Assembly (NCBI RefSeq): GCF_004792695.1
Contig: NZ_SRXU01000007.1
Location: 150,985 to 214,984 of the forward strand
Direction: 5' to 3'
DNA: 64,000 nt
DNA from: Sphingomonas naasensis
GTDB lineage: Bacteria; Pseudomonadota; Alphaproteobacteria; Sphingomonadales; Sphingomonadaceae
Below, piece by piece: positions 34,100 to 41,810 of this stretch. A program made the position numbers and the translations under genes. Positions within the stretch are counted from its first letter, which is position 1, and every line of letters begins with the position of its first letter. The notes beneath the pieces were generated by a model. That model was not told the DNA's origin. It searched no databases and saw nothing but the letters and a program-made list of their open reading frames with translations.

Positions 34100-34975
34100 A
34101 TGCTGCACGCACCGATCATCCCGCCCACACCGGTCCCGCCGAAGATTCCGCCCTATGATTTCCTGCCACAGGTCTTCATCCGCGAGCTGTCCGAAACCGA
34201 AGTCGATGTCGCCGAGACGCCGTTCTTCTACAACGACGGCGGCACGCCGGCCTATCTCGCGCGGCTGCCGGACGGGGTGGCGCCGCTCACCCCGGCGCAT
34301 ACCGGCCCCGAAGTGTCGCGCGGCGCGGAGCATCGCGTCACCGGCACGATCGGCTTCAAGCCGACGCCGCCTTACGGCAACGAGACCCAGCTCGGCTTCG
34401 AAGGCGAGACGGTCCGCTACGAGCCGATGTGGGCGACGCGCGACGCCGCCGCGGCGTTCGGCATCACTTTGGTCGAGCCGGGGCAGGGGATCGCCATCGA
34501 CAGCCCCGGCGGGCTACTGCACCAGAATCAATATGAATATGGCGTGTTCGCCGGGCATTGGTCGCCCTATCAGAACACCAATCCGACGGGCCCCGATGGC
34601 GGCAACATGCTGCTCAGCGTGGTGTGCACCGATCTCGAGCATCACGATTTCCCGCACGTCTTCGCCTCGACCGACCCGCAATTCCCGCTGGTGATCTCGG
34701 GCGGCCGCTACTGGCACCACGAACAGCGGATCTGCCTCGCCGATCTGTGGGTGCCGCAGGGCTCGGCGCTCTATATCCCGCCCAAGCCGCTGCTGCTCGG
34801 CAGCCAGTGCATCGACTTGCACAACAACCGCAATTCGGCGCGCGCCGCGTGGGGCGACATCCGCGCGCATTCGATCGTCACCCACACGCTGCTGCAGACC
34901 ACCGATAGCTTCACTTATTGGTACTGGAACGCGGCGGACACCGAGCACACCCCTCTCGAGGTCTATCGTCCATGA
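34100..34975 (+). CDS. Unknown protein coupled to a PAS-GGDEF cyclase
   Basis: A 291-residue soluble protein without signal or membrane segments and no family I recognise. It begins with a Pro-rich stretch and is rich in Gly, His and aromatic residues: FYNDGGTPAYLARLPDG, LLHQNQYEYGVFAGHWSPYQ, TDLEHHDFPHVFAS, GRYWHHEQRICLADLWVPQG. The His clusters and beta-rich pattern could suit a metal-binding cupin-like fold, but this is a guess. Its stop overlaps the start of the diguanylate cyclase (ATGA), implying linked function. Confidence 0.7.
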   Translation: MLHAPIIPPTPVPPKIPPYDFLPQVFIRELSETEVDVAETPFFYNDGGTPAYLARLPDGVAPLTPAHTGPEVSRGAEHRVTGTIGFKPTPPYGNETQLGFEGETVRYEPMWATRDAAAAFGITLVEPGQGIAIDSPGGLLHQNQYEYGVFAGHWSPYQNTNPTGPDGGNMLLSVVCTDLEHHDFPHVFASTDPQFPLVISGGRYWHHEQRICLADLWVPQGSALYIPPKPLLLGSQCIDLHNNRNSARAAWGDIRAHSIVTHTLLQTTDSFTYWYWNAADTEHTPLEVYRP

Positions 34976-35949
34976 CTCTGCCGCTGCACGACAAATATTT
35001 CGACCAGTTCCGCGCGCTTCCCGAGCTCGGCGAGGATCCGGCGCTCTACAAGACGCTGCTCGAATCGACGATGGCGATCCCGTGGAAGATCGATTGGGCG
35101 ACGATGCGCTTCGCCTATATCGGGCCGCAGATCGAGCCGCTGCTCGGCTGGAGCCAGGAGAGCTGGGTCTCGGTCGAGGACTGGGCCGCCCGCATCCACC
35201 CCGACGATCGCGACAATGTCGTCAATTTCTGCGTGTCGCAGTCGGTGGCAGGGGTCGATCACGAGGCCGATTACCGCGCGCTGAGCAAGGACAAGGGTCT
35301 CGTCTGGATCCGCGATGTCGTCCACGTCGTCCGCAACGAAGCCGGCGAGGTCGAGAGCCTGATCGGCTTCATGTTCGACATCAGCGAGCGCAAGCGGATC
35401 GAGCACGAGCTGATCAAGATGCAGAAGAAGCTCGAGGCGCTGTCGTTCGAGGACGGCCTCACCGGCAGCGCCAACCGCCGGATGTTCGACGAGCGGCTGC
35501 GCGCCGAGTGGAAGGCCGCGCGCGCGGTGCAGCAGCCGCTGTCGCTGGTGCTGCTCGATATCGATCACTTCAAGCAATATAACGACCTTTACGGCCATGT
35601 TCAGGGCGATTCATGCCTCGTCCAGGTCGCCGGTGCGCTCCAGCAGATCGATCTCGGCCTGCGCGGCATCGTCGCGCGCTATGGTGGCGAGGAATTCGCG
35701 CTGCTGCTTCCCGAGCGCGACGAGGGCGAGGCGCAGGCGATCGCCGAGAAATGCCGCCAGGCAGTCGAGGCGCTGCGCATCCGCCACCAGCATGCCCCGG
35801 GCGAGCACCTGACCGTGAGCGTCGGCGTCGGCACCGTCATCCCGCCAGTCGACGGCGAGGCGCGGCACTTCTGCGACGCGGTCGACAAGCTGCTCTACAC
35901 CGCCAAGCAGAGCGGGCGGAATCGGGTGGTGTCCAGCTACACCGCCTGA
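34972..35949 (+). CDS. PAS-GGDEF diguanylate cyclase
   Basis: A 325-residue soluble protein making cyclic di-GMP. An N-terminal PAS domain (about 20-140) includes FAYIGPQIEPLLGWSQESW, IHPDDRDNVV and GFMFDISERKRIE. The GGDEF domain follows: LSFEDGLTGSANRRMFD, LDIDHFKQYNDLYGHVQGD and the active site ARYGGEEFALLLPERD. The inhibitory RxxD site is replaced by GLRG, so product feedback is probably lost. Coupled to the upstream unknown protein. Ends 3 bases from the convergent DUF3060 gene. Confidence 0.95.
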   Translation: MTLPLHDKYFDQFRALPELGEDPALYKTLLESTMAIPWKIDWATMRFAYIGPQIEPLLGWSQESWVSVEDWAARIHPDDRDNVVNFCVSQSVAGVDHEADYRALSKDKGLVWIRDVVHVVRNEAGEVESLIGFMFDISERKRIEHELIKMQKKLEALSFEDGLTGSANRRMFDERLRAEWKAARAVQQPLSLVLLDIDHFKQYNDLYGHVQGDSCLVQVAGALQQIDLGLRGIVARYGGEEFALLLPERDEGEAQAIAEKCRQAVEALRIRHQHAPGEHLTVSVGVGTVIPPVDGEARHFCDAVDKLLYTAKQSGRNRVVSSYTA

Positions 35950-35952
35950 TCG

Positions 35953-36312
35953 TCACCGATCGGGCGAAAGCCGCGAGATGCGGTTGCCTGCACCGGTGAC
36001 GGCGAGGCGCGGCTTCGCCGTGCCCGGCGCGCGCCACTGGATTTGATTGTCGGCGCCCTCGACATGGACCGCCGAGATCCTCGCCAGATCGACCGTGACG
36101 CGGTTGCCCGCGCCGGTGATCGTCAGCCGGGTGCAGGCGCCGGTGATCGTCAGCACATTGCCCGAGCCGACGATCGTCGCCGCGCCTCCGCCGCAATCGA
36201 GCGCAGCCTCTTCGTCCGCGCCGGTGAACTCGGCCTGCGCGCAGGCCGGCGCCGCCATGAACATCGCGGCAGGCGCCATTCCCCAAAGCGCGATGTTTCG
36301 AAACCCCGGCAT
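35953..36312 (-). CDS. Exported DUF3060 protein
   Basis: A 119-residue protein with a signal peptide ending PACAQA and a short beta-helix-like repeat: GSGNVLTITGACTRLTITGA, GAGNRVTV, VTGAGNRISRL. The repeated GxGNxLTI pattern defines DUF3060. Probably periplasmic or surface; function unknown. Confidence 0.85.
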   Translation of the reverse strand: MPGFRNIALWGMAPAAMFMAAPACAQAEFTGADEEAALDCGGGAATIVGSGNVLTITGACTRLTITGAGNRVTVDLARISAVHVEGADNQIQWRAPGTAKPRLAVTGAGNRISRLSPDR

Positions 36313-36389
36313 CCCGTTCCCCTCGCTCGTTACGCAGCCGAAAGGTTACGCGCGATCCGCGAAGAGGTTCCGCCTTCGGCGCGGGAAGC

Positions 36390-36881
36390 TTAGGCCTTGC
36401 CCGCCCCTCGCTCGATCGCCAGCAGCGTCTCCTTCGCCGCCAGCCCGCCGGCAAACCCGGTCAGCGCGCCATTGGCGCCGATCACCCGGTGGCACGGGGC
36501 GATGATCGAGATCGGGTTGCGGCCATTCGCCGCGCCGACGGCGCGGACCGCGCTCGGTCGACCGATCTGGCGGGCGATCGCGCCATAGCTGCGCGTCTCG
36601 CCGAACGGGATCGTCAGCAGCGCGGCCCACACCGATTTCTGGAAATCGGTGCCGCGGAAATCGAGCGGCACGTCGAAGCGCGCCCGCTTGCCTGCGAAAT
36701 AGTCGCCCAGCTGGCGTTCGGCCTCGCGGAGCACCGGATGATCGGGCGCTTCTTCCAGCGCGCCGAGCTTCACCCGTCCCGGGCGATCCTTCTCCCACAG
36801 GATGGCGCGGAGCCCGGCATCGCTCGCCACCAGCGTCAGCGCGCCGACGGGGGAGGGGATCGTCTTGCACTTGTCGGTCAT
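36390..36881 (-). CDS. ogt: Methylated-DNA-protein-cysteine methyltransferase
   Basis: Repairs O6-alkylguanine by taking the alkyl group on its own Cys. The 163-residue protein has the DNA-binding helix PFGETRSYGAIARQIGRPSA and the active site NPISIIAPCHRVIGANGALT. ATG 36881 has AAAGGA upstream. No Ada domain, so it is the stand-alone enzyme. Confidence 0.96.
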   Translation of the reverse strand: MTDKCKTIPSPVGALTLVASDAGLRAILWEKDRPGRVKLGALEEAPDHPVLREAERQLGDYFAGKRARFDVPLDFRGTDFQKSVWAALLTIPFGETRSYGAIARQIGRPSAVRAVGAANGRNPISIIAPCHRVIGANGALTGFAGGLAAKETLLAIERGAGKA

Positions 36882-36946
36882 GGCATGTCCTTTCGTCGGA
36901 AGGATCATGCCGCGCCCGCCGCGCGCATGCTTCCCGCGGCTTGCGC

Positions 36947-37348
36947 TCAACCCTGGCCCATCGCGAGCAGCACCTGCCATTCGGCGTCGCGCACCGGCGT
37001 GACGCTCAGCCGCGACTGGCGGAGCATCTCGAGCTCCTTGAGGCGCGGCTCGGCCTTGATGTCGGGTAGCGGCACAGGTTTGGCGAGCTTTTCGACCGGC
37101 TTGACCGCGACGCTCGCCCATTTGCCGTCGTCGCCGTCGGGCTGCCACGCGCGGGTGATCTCCATCACTCCCACCGCGGCCTTTTCGGTGTTCGAATGGT
37201 AGAACAGCGCGCGGTCGCCGGGCTGCATGTCCTTGAGGAAGTTGCGCGCGGTATAGTTGCGCACGCCGTTCCATTCGGTGCCCCCGTCGCGGACGAGATC
37301 GTCCCACGAATAGGCGTCGGGTTCGGAGCGCAGGAGCCAGTAAGCCAT
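36947..37348 (-). CDS. EVE domain protein
   Basis: A 133-residue protein starting AYWLLRSEPDAYSWDDLVRD and containing WNGVRNYTARNFLKDMQPGD and LFYHSNTEKAAVGVMEITRA, the EVE (PUA-like) pattern. Members read modified bases in RNA or DNA. The gap of 65 bases to ogt suggests one transcript and a possible link to nucleic-acid repair. Confidence 0.93.
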   Translation of the reverse strand: MAYWLLRSEPDAYSWDDLVRDGGTEWNGVRNYTARNFLKDMQPGDRALFYHSNTEKAAVGVMEITRAWQPDGDDGKWASVAVKPVEKLAKPVPLPDIKAEPRLKELEMLRQSRLSVTPVRDAEWQVLLAMGQG

Positions 37349-37487
37349 CGCGCGGGACTAGCCGCCTAAACGCGCGCTGAACACCCGATTCCGAACCGGT
37401 TCAGCCGTCGCGCGTTAAAGCTTTAACCTCATGCGCCGCGACTCCACCCCCGGGCCGCCCGGCGCGCGTAACGAGGAGGAGAGTGTG

Positions 37488-37844
37488 ATGGCTAATTGGA
37501 TCAACAAGGCCGTGCTCGGCACCGCGCTCGGTGCGAGCGTGCTGGTCGCGGTCGCTCCCGCCGCCGAGGCGCAGCGCTATCGCCGCTATCGCCACCATGA
37601 CGATACCGGCACCGCAATCGTCGCCGGCATCGCCGGGCTCGCGATCGGCGCGGCGCTGGCGAGCGGAAACGACCGCCGCTACGACTATGACCGCCGCTAC
37701 TATCGCGAGCGCGGCTACTACCCCACCGATGGCTATTATTATCGCGACTATCAGCGGCGCTATCGCGGCTGGGATCGCTGCCACACGCGGCGCGTCTGGG
37801 ATCCCTATCTCGATCGCCCGGTGCGCGTGCGCTACTGCCGCTAG
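37488..37844 (+). CDS. Exported Tyr/Arg-rich small protein
   Basis: A 118-residue protein from ATG 37488 with AGGAGG well placed upstream. A signal peptide ends EAQA; a short Gly/Ala hydrophobic segment (GTAIVAGIAGLAIGAALASG) follows; the rest is rich in Tyr and Arg (DRRYDYDRRYYRERGYY) and ends with two Cys in CHTRRVWDPY and YCR. Common in sphingomonads with unknown role, perhaps envelope-associated. Confidence 0.75.
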   Translation: MANWINKAVLGTALGASVLVAVAPAAEAQRYRRYRHHDDTGTAIVAGIAGLAIGAALASGNDRRYDYDRRYYRERGYYPTDGYYYRDYQRRYRGWDRCHTRRVWDPYLDRPVRVRYCR

Positions 37845-37865
37845 GCCGGTGACGGCGTGAGACGG

Positions 37866-37895
37866 GCGGCGCGGGCTTCGGCCCGCGCCGCTCTT
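37866..37895 (+). terminator. Intrinsic terminator-like hairpin
   Basis: GCGGCGCGGGC (37866-37876), loop TTCG, and exact complement GCCCGCGCCGC (37881-37891), followed by TCTTC. The UUCG tetraloop makes it very stable. Lies 22 bases after the Tyr/Arg-rich gene. Confidence 0.8.
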
Positions 37896-37927
37896 CGCAT
37901 CTGCGGTAGAAACGCTAGACTGGCGGC

Positions 37928-39574
37928 ATGGGACATGATTCGCCAGCGCAACGACCGGACCCCTCCGATCCCTATCTGCGCGCGGCGCAGACCTTTCCCT
38001 CTCTGTCGGACGAAATGGCCGCGCGCGTCGCCTCGTTCGGCGCCGAGGAAGTGCTGGCCGATGGCGCGCTGCTGTTCCGCCGCGGCGATCGCAGCGTCGA
38101 TTTCTTCCTGTGCCTCGATGGTGCGATCGAGATTCTCGACGCCGATGTGAAGGGGCAGGAGAGCGTGGTCCACACCCATGTGCCGCGCCAGTTCACCGGC
38201 GAGCTCGATCTGTTCAACGATCGCACGATCCTCGTCACCGCGCGGGCGAAGGGCGAGACGCGGGTGGTGCGCGTCGGGCGTGCCGAGTTCCGCCGGATGA
38301 TGGCGGCCGAGCCCGATATCGGCGAGATCGTGATGCGCGCCTTCATCCTGCGCCGGGTGGGGATGCTGCTCCACGGCACCGCCGGCGTCGCGCTGGTCGG
38401 GCCCAGCCACGCCGCGGACACCGCGCGGATCGAGACCTTCCTGTCGCGCAACGGCATGCCGCACCGCCGGATCGACACCGAGCGCGACTGCGACGCGAGG
38501 GGGTTCATGGAATGCTTCGCGCTGACCGAGGCCGATCTGCCGGTGGTGGTCACCGAAGGGCGCGCGCTGCGCAATCCGAGCAACGCCCAGCTCGCCGATG
38601 CGCTCGGCCTCGCCTCCTCGGTCGATCCCGATCATGTCCATGACGTCGCGGTGGTCGGCGCGGGGCCGGCGGGGCTGGCCGCGGCGGTCTATGCCGCCTC
38701 GGAGGGGCTCGACACGATCGTGATCGAATCGGTCGCGCCCGGCGGGCAGGCGGGGACGAGCTCGAAGATCGAGAATTATCTCGGCTTCCCCACCGGGATC
38801 TCGGGCCAGGCGCTCGCCGGCCGCGCGCAGGTCCAGGCGCAGAAATTCGGCGCGCGGCTGCTCGTCTCGCGCGGCGCGGTGGGGATCGATTGCGAGAATC
38901 GGCCCTATACGATCACGCTCGACGACGGCGCGACGCTCCAGGCACGCGCGGTGGTGGTCGCCACCGGCGCGCGCTACCGCAAGCTCGATTTGCCGCGCTA
39001 TGCCGAGCTCGAGGGCAACGGCATCTATTATGCCGCCACGGCGATGGAGGCGGGGCTGTGCGCCGCGCAGACCGCGGTGGTGATCGGCGGAGGCAATTCG
39101 GCGGGGCAGGCGGCGATGTACCTGTCGCGCAGCGCCGGGCACGTCCATATGCTGGTGCGCGGCGCCGGGCTGGCGGCGACGATGTCGCGCTATCTGATCG
39201 AGCGGATCGAGGCCTCGGACCGGATCACGCTCCACCCCTGGTGCGAAGTCACCGGGCTCGAGGGCGATCGGCATCTCAAGTCGCTCAGCTGGACCGATCG
39301 GCGCAGCGGCGCCACCCAGCAGCACGATGTCGGCGCCCTGTTCGTGATGATCGGCGCCCAGCCCAATACCGACTGGCTCGACGGCTGCGTCGAGCTCGAT
39401 CAGGCCGGGTTCGTCAAGACCGGTTCGGGCGAGACCTTCTGCTCCTCGGCGCACGGCATCTTCGCGGTGGGCGATGTGCGTGCGGGCTCGGTCAAGCGCG
39501 TCGCTTCCGGGGTGGGCGAGGGCTCGGTGGTGGTCTCGGCGATCCACCGTTATCTTGAAAGCCTCGAGCAATAG
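37928..39574 (+). CDS. Cyclic-nucleotide-domain / thioredoxin-reductase-like fusion
   Basis: A 548-residue protein. Residues 20-140 form a CAP-type cyclic-nucleotide-binding domain (FRRGDRSVDFFLCLDGAIE, RQFTGELDLF). About 150-230 is a small thioredoxin-like linker. From 238 an FAD/NADPH reductase follows: VVGAGPAGLAAAVYAASEG, PGGQAGTSSKIENYLGFPTG, VIGGGNSAGQAAMYLSR, GIFAVGDVRAGSVKRVASGV. The redox CxxC expected between the two dinucleotide motifs is missing; the place reads YYAATAMEAGLC with one Cys. So classical thioredoxin reduction is unlikely. Confidence 0.9.
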   Translation: MGHDSPAQRPDPSDPYLRAAQTFPSLSDEMAARVASFGAEEVLADGALLFRRGDRSVDFFLCLDGAIEILDADVKGQESVVHTHVPRQFTGELDLFNDRTILVTARAKGETRVVRVGRAEFRRMMAAEPDIGEIVMRAFILRRVGMLLHGTAGVALVGPSHAADTARIETFLSRNGMPHRRIDTERDCDARGFMECFALTEADLPVVVTEGRALRNPSNAQLADALGLASSVDPDHVHDVAVVGAGPAGLAAAVYAASEGLDTIVIESVAPGGQAGTSSKIENYLGFPTGISGQALAGRAQVQAQKFGARLLVSRGAVGIDCENRPYTITLDDGATLQARAVVVATGARYRKLDLPRYAELEGNGIYYAATAMEAGLCAAQTAVVIGGGNSAGQAAMYLSRSAGHVHMLVRGAGLAATMSRYLIERIEASDRITLHPWCEVTGLEGDRHLKSLSWTDRRSGATQQHDVGALFVMIGAQPNTDWLDGCVELDQAGFVKTGSGETFCSSAHGIFAVGDVRAGSVKRVASGVGEGSVVVSAIHRYLESLEQ

Positions 39575-39590
39575 CGGCAAAGGGCGCCCC

Positions 39591-39866
39591 ATGAGTGATA
39601 CGCCTCCCGACCGCCTGTCGGTCAATCCGAACAGCCCGCATTTCCAGCGCGAAGTGCTCGAGCGCGGCATCGGCATTCGTTTCAAGGGCGTCGAGCGCCA
39701 CGATGTCGAGGAATACAGCATCTCCGAAGGCTGGATCCGCGTCGGGCTCGGCAAGAAGGTCGATCGCAAGGGCCAGCCGCTGACGATCAAGCTCACCGGC
39801 CCGGTCGAGGCCTGGTTCGAGCGCCCGGCAGAGGGCGAGGCCGCCGGGGACGAAGCCGAAGGCTGA
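39591..39866 (+). CDS. DUF3297 family protein
   Basis: A 91-residue acidic protein: PDRLSVNPNSPHFQREVLER, GIGIRFKGVERHDVEEYSIS, EGWIRV and LTIKLTGPVEAWFE, matching DUF3297 over its whole length. 16 bases after the previous gene and probably co-transcribed. Function unknown. Confidence 0.9.
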   Translation: MSDTPPDRLSVNPNSPHFQREVLERGIGIRFKGVERHDVEEYSISEGWIRVGLGKKVDRKGQPLTIKLTGPVEAWFERPAEGEAAGDEAEG

Positions 39867-39898
39867 TCGTCGCCGACGATAGTCGCCGTGCCTATGCA

Positions 39899-39947
39899 GG
39901 CCGGAGCGTCGGCGGTGGGCGATTCGCGCGAACCCGAAGCTCCGGCC
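39899..39947. repeat. Inverted repeat at a convergent junction
   Basis: GGCCGGAGC (39899-39907) faces its exact complement GCTCCGGCC (39939-39947) over a 31-base loop, between the DUF3297 gene and the convergent beta-lactamase gene. There is no T run; a terminator role is possible. Confidence 0.5.
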
Positions 39948-39966
39948 TTCGGTCTCGATGGCTCGG

Positions 39967-40851
39967 TCAGCCCAGCGCCGCCACGATCGCGCGGCCGACC
40001 TGCGCGTGCAGCGGCCGGGTCTGGCCCTGTGGCAGCGTGCTTCCTGTGAAATAGCTCGCGACGACCAGCGGCGCGCCGCGCGGCCGCCACAGCACCGCGA
40101 CCTGATTGTCGGTGCCGTGCCCGCCGGTACCGGTCTTGTCGCCCGCCTGCCAGCCCTCGGGCAGCGCCGCGCGGATGCCGTTGAGGCCGGTGCGGGTGGC
40201 CTTCAGCCACGCGATCAGCTGGGCGCGGCTCGTGGGGGCGAGCGCACCGCCCAATACCAGCCGCCGGGCGAGATCCGCCATCGCGTCGGGCGTGGTGGTG
40301 TCGCGCATGTCGCCGGGCGCGCCTTCGCCCATCGCGGTCTCCCAGCGGTCGAGCCGGGTCACCGGATCGCCGAACGCGCGCAGCCGTCGCGTGAAGCCGG
40401 CGGGGCCGCCGATCGTGCGAAGCAGCAAATTGGCGGCGGTATTGTCGCTCACCGTGATCGTCGCGTGGCAGAGCTCGCCGACGCTGGCGCTGCCGCCGGC
40501 GCGCTTCTCGCTGAAGGGCGAGTTGCTGACGATGTCCGCCGCCGCGACGGGGATGCGGCGCGCCAGCGTCTCGCGCTTCGCCTCGACCTGTTTGAGGATC
40601 GCCGCGCCGAGCGCGAGCTTGAACGTGCTGCACATCGGGAAGCGCTGATCGGCGTGCAGGCCGAAGCGTTCGCCCGAGCCGGTGTCGATCACCGCGAGGC
40701 CGAGCTTGCCGCCGCTCGCGCGCTCGACGGCGAGGATCGCGTTGCGGAAATCGGGGCCGAAGCGTGCGGGCGCAGTTTTTCTCGGGGCTGCGGCCACCGA
40801 TGTCGCCGCGACCGCGCAGCCGCTCGCCCAGAGGAATGTACGTCGATCCAT
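39967..40851 (-). CDS. Class A beta-lactamase
   Basis: A 294-residue serine beta-lactamase. The start at 40851 follows AAGGGAG and gives a Tat-like signal (MDRRTFLWASGCAVAATSVA). Active-site motifs: CSTFK (Ser70, Lys73), SDN (130-132), RWETAMGEG (Glu166) and DKTGTGG (234-236). Position 170 is Gly rather than the usual Asn, as in GES-type enzymes, which alters the deacylating water. Cys69 is present; no Cys238 is seen. Chromosomal context with no mobile elements beside it suggests an intrinsic gene. Confidence 0.95.
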   Translation of the reverse strand: MDRRTFLWASGCAVAATSVAAAPRKTAPARFGPDFRNAILAVERASGGKLGLAVIDTGSGERFGLHADQRFPMCSTFKLALGAAILKQVEAKRETLARRIPVAAADIVSNSPFSEKRAGGSASVGELCHATITVSDNTAANLLLRTIGGPAGFTRRLRAFGDPVTRLDRWETAMGEGAPGDMRDTTTPDAMADLARRLVLGGALAPTSRAQLIAWLKATRTGLNGIRAALPEGWQAGDKTGTGGHGTDNQVAVLWRPRGAPLVVASYFTGSTLPQGQTRPLHAQVGRAIVAALG

Positions 40852-40949
40852 GTGATGTCTCCCTTCCGCGCAGTGGATGCCGCTACGCAAGCGAGATGCG
40901 CAAAGGATCAAATCTCGGCGGAGCCATGAATCGAATTCATGGCAGCCGC

Positions 40950-41699
40950 CTAATCGGCGAACGCCGCGCGCGCCGCGTCCTCGAACGCCTTGAGCGCCAG
41001 CATGTGCGGGAAGGGGCCGTGGCTGATCCGCGCGACGCCCGCCGCGGCGACGTCCTTCGCCGACGGTGCGCCGGGAAAGGCCATGAAGTTCACCGGCAGC
41101 GGCGAGGCGGCGCAGACTTGCGCGAGCAAGTCGAGATTCGCCAGCCCGGGGACGAAGAAGCCGCTCGCGCCCGCTTCGGCATAGGCATGCGCACGTTCGA
41201 TCGCAGCGTCGGTCTTGGCCTGATCATGCGTATCGGGTTTCGCCTGCAGGAAGATGTCGGTGCGCGCGTTGAGGAAGAAGTCTGCGCCGGCGCCGCGCCG
41301 CGCCGCCGCGATTCGCTGCGCCTGCACCTCGATCGGGTGGATGCCCTCGCCGCCGATCACCTGATCCTCGAAATTGCATCCGATCGCGCCGGTGGCGGCG
41401 AGCGCGGCGAGGTTGGCGGCGAGCGTCGCGCCGTCCTGCGCATAGCCGCTCTCGAAATCGATCGTGACCGGCAGGTCGACCGCCGCGACGACGCGTTCGG
41501 CATTGGCGAGCGCGAGTTCGAGCGACAGATCCTCGCCGTCGCCGACGCCGTGCGCGGTGGCGACCGAGGCGCTGCCCGTGGCGATCGCCCTGGCACCGGC
41601 CTGCGCGGCGACCCTCGCCGATCCGGCGTCCCAGACATTGAACAGGATCAGCGGATTGCCGGGGATGTGCAGCGCCGCGAAAGACTCGAACCTCGCCAT
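40950..41699 (-). CDS. Isocitrate lyase / PEP mutase family protein
   Basis: A 249-residue TIM-barrel protein: PLILFNVWDAGSARVAAQAG, PVTIDFESGYAQDG (Mg-binding Asp), GCNFEDQVIGGEG and FFLNARTDIF. It matches the oxaloacetate-decarboxylase/PEP-mutase-like group rather than true isocitrate lyase, which is longer with a KKCGH motif. GGAGG lies before the ATG. Substrate unknown. Confidence 0.9.
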   Translation of the reverse strand: MARFESFAALHIPGNPLILFNVWDAGSARVAAQAGARAIATGSASVATAHGVGDGEDLSLELALANAERVVAAVDLPVTIDFESGYAQDGATLAANLAALAATGAIGCNFEDQVIGGEGIHPIEVQAQRIAAARRGAGADFFLNARTDIFLQAKPDTHDQAKTDAAIERAHAYAEAGASGFFVPGLANLDLLAQVCAASPLPVNFMAFPGAPSAKDVAAAGVARISHGPFPHMLALKAFEDAARAAFAD

Positions 41700-41810
41700 G
41701 GAATGCCTCCTGATGTTCGCTTATTGTTCTAGTCGCGAAACCAGCGGGAGGCTAGCGGGATCTGGCGATAAAATGGCGTCCCCCTCCGCTTTGTGGAGGG
41801 GGAGAGCCGG

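Noticed and set aside
37841..40633. 930-codon minus-strand frame
   Set aside because: Antisense to the cyclic-nucleotide/reductase fusion and in another frame of the beta-lactamase.
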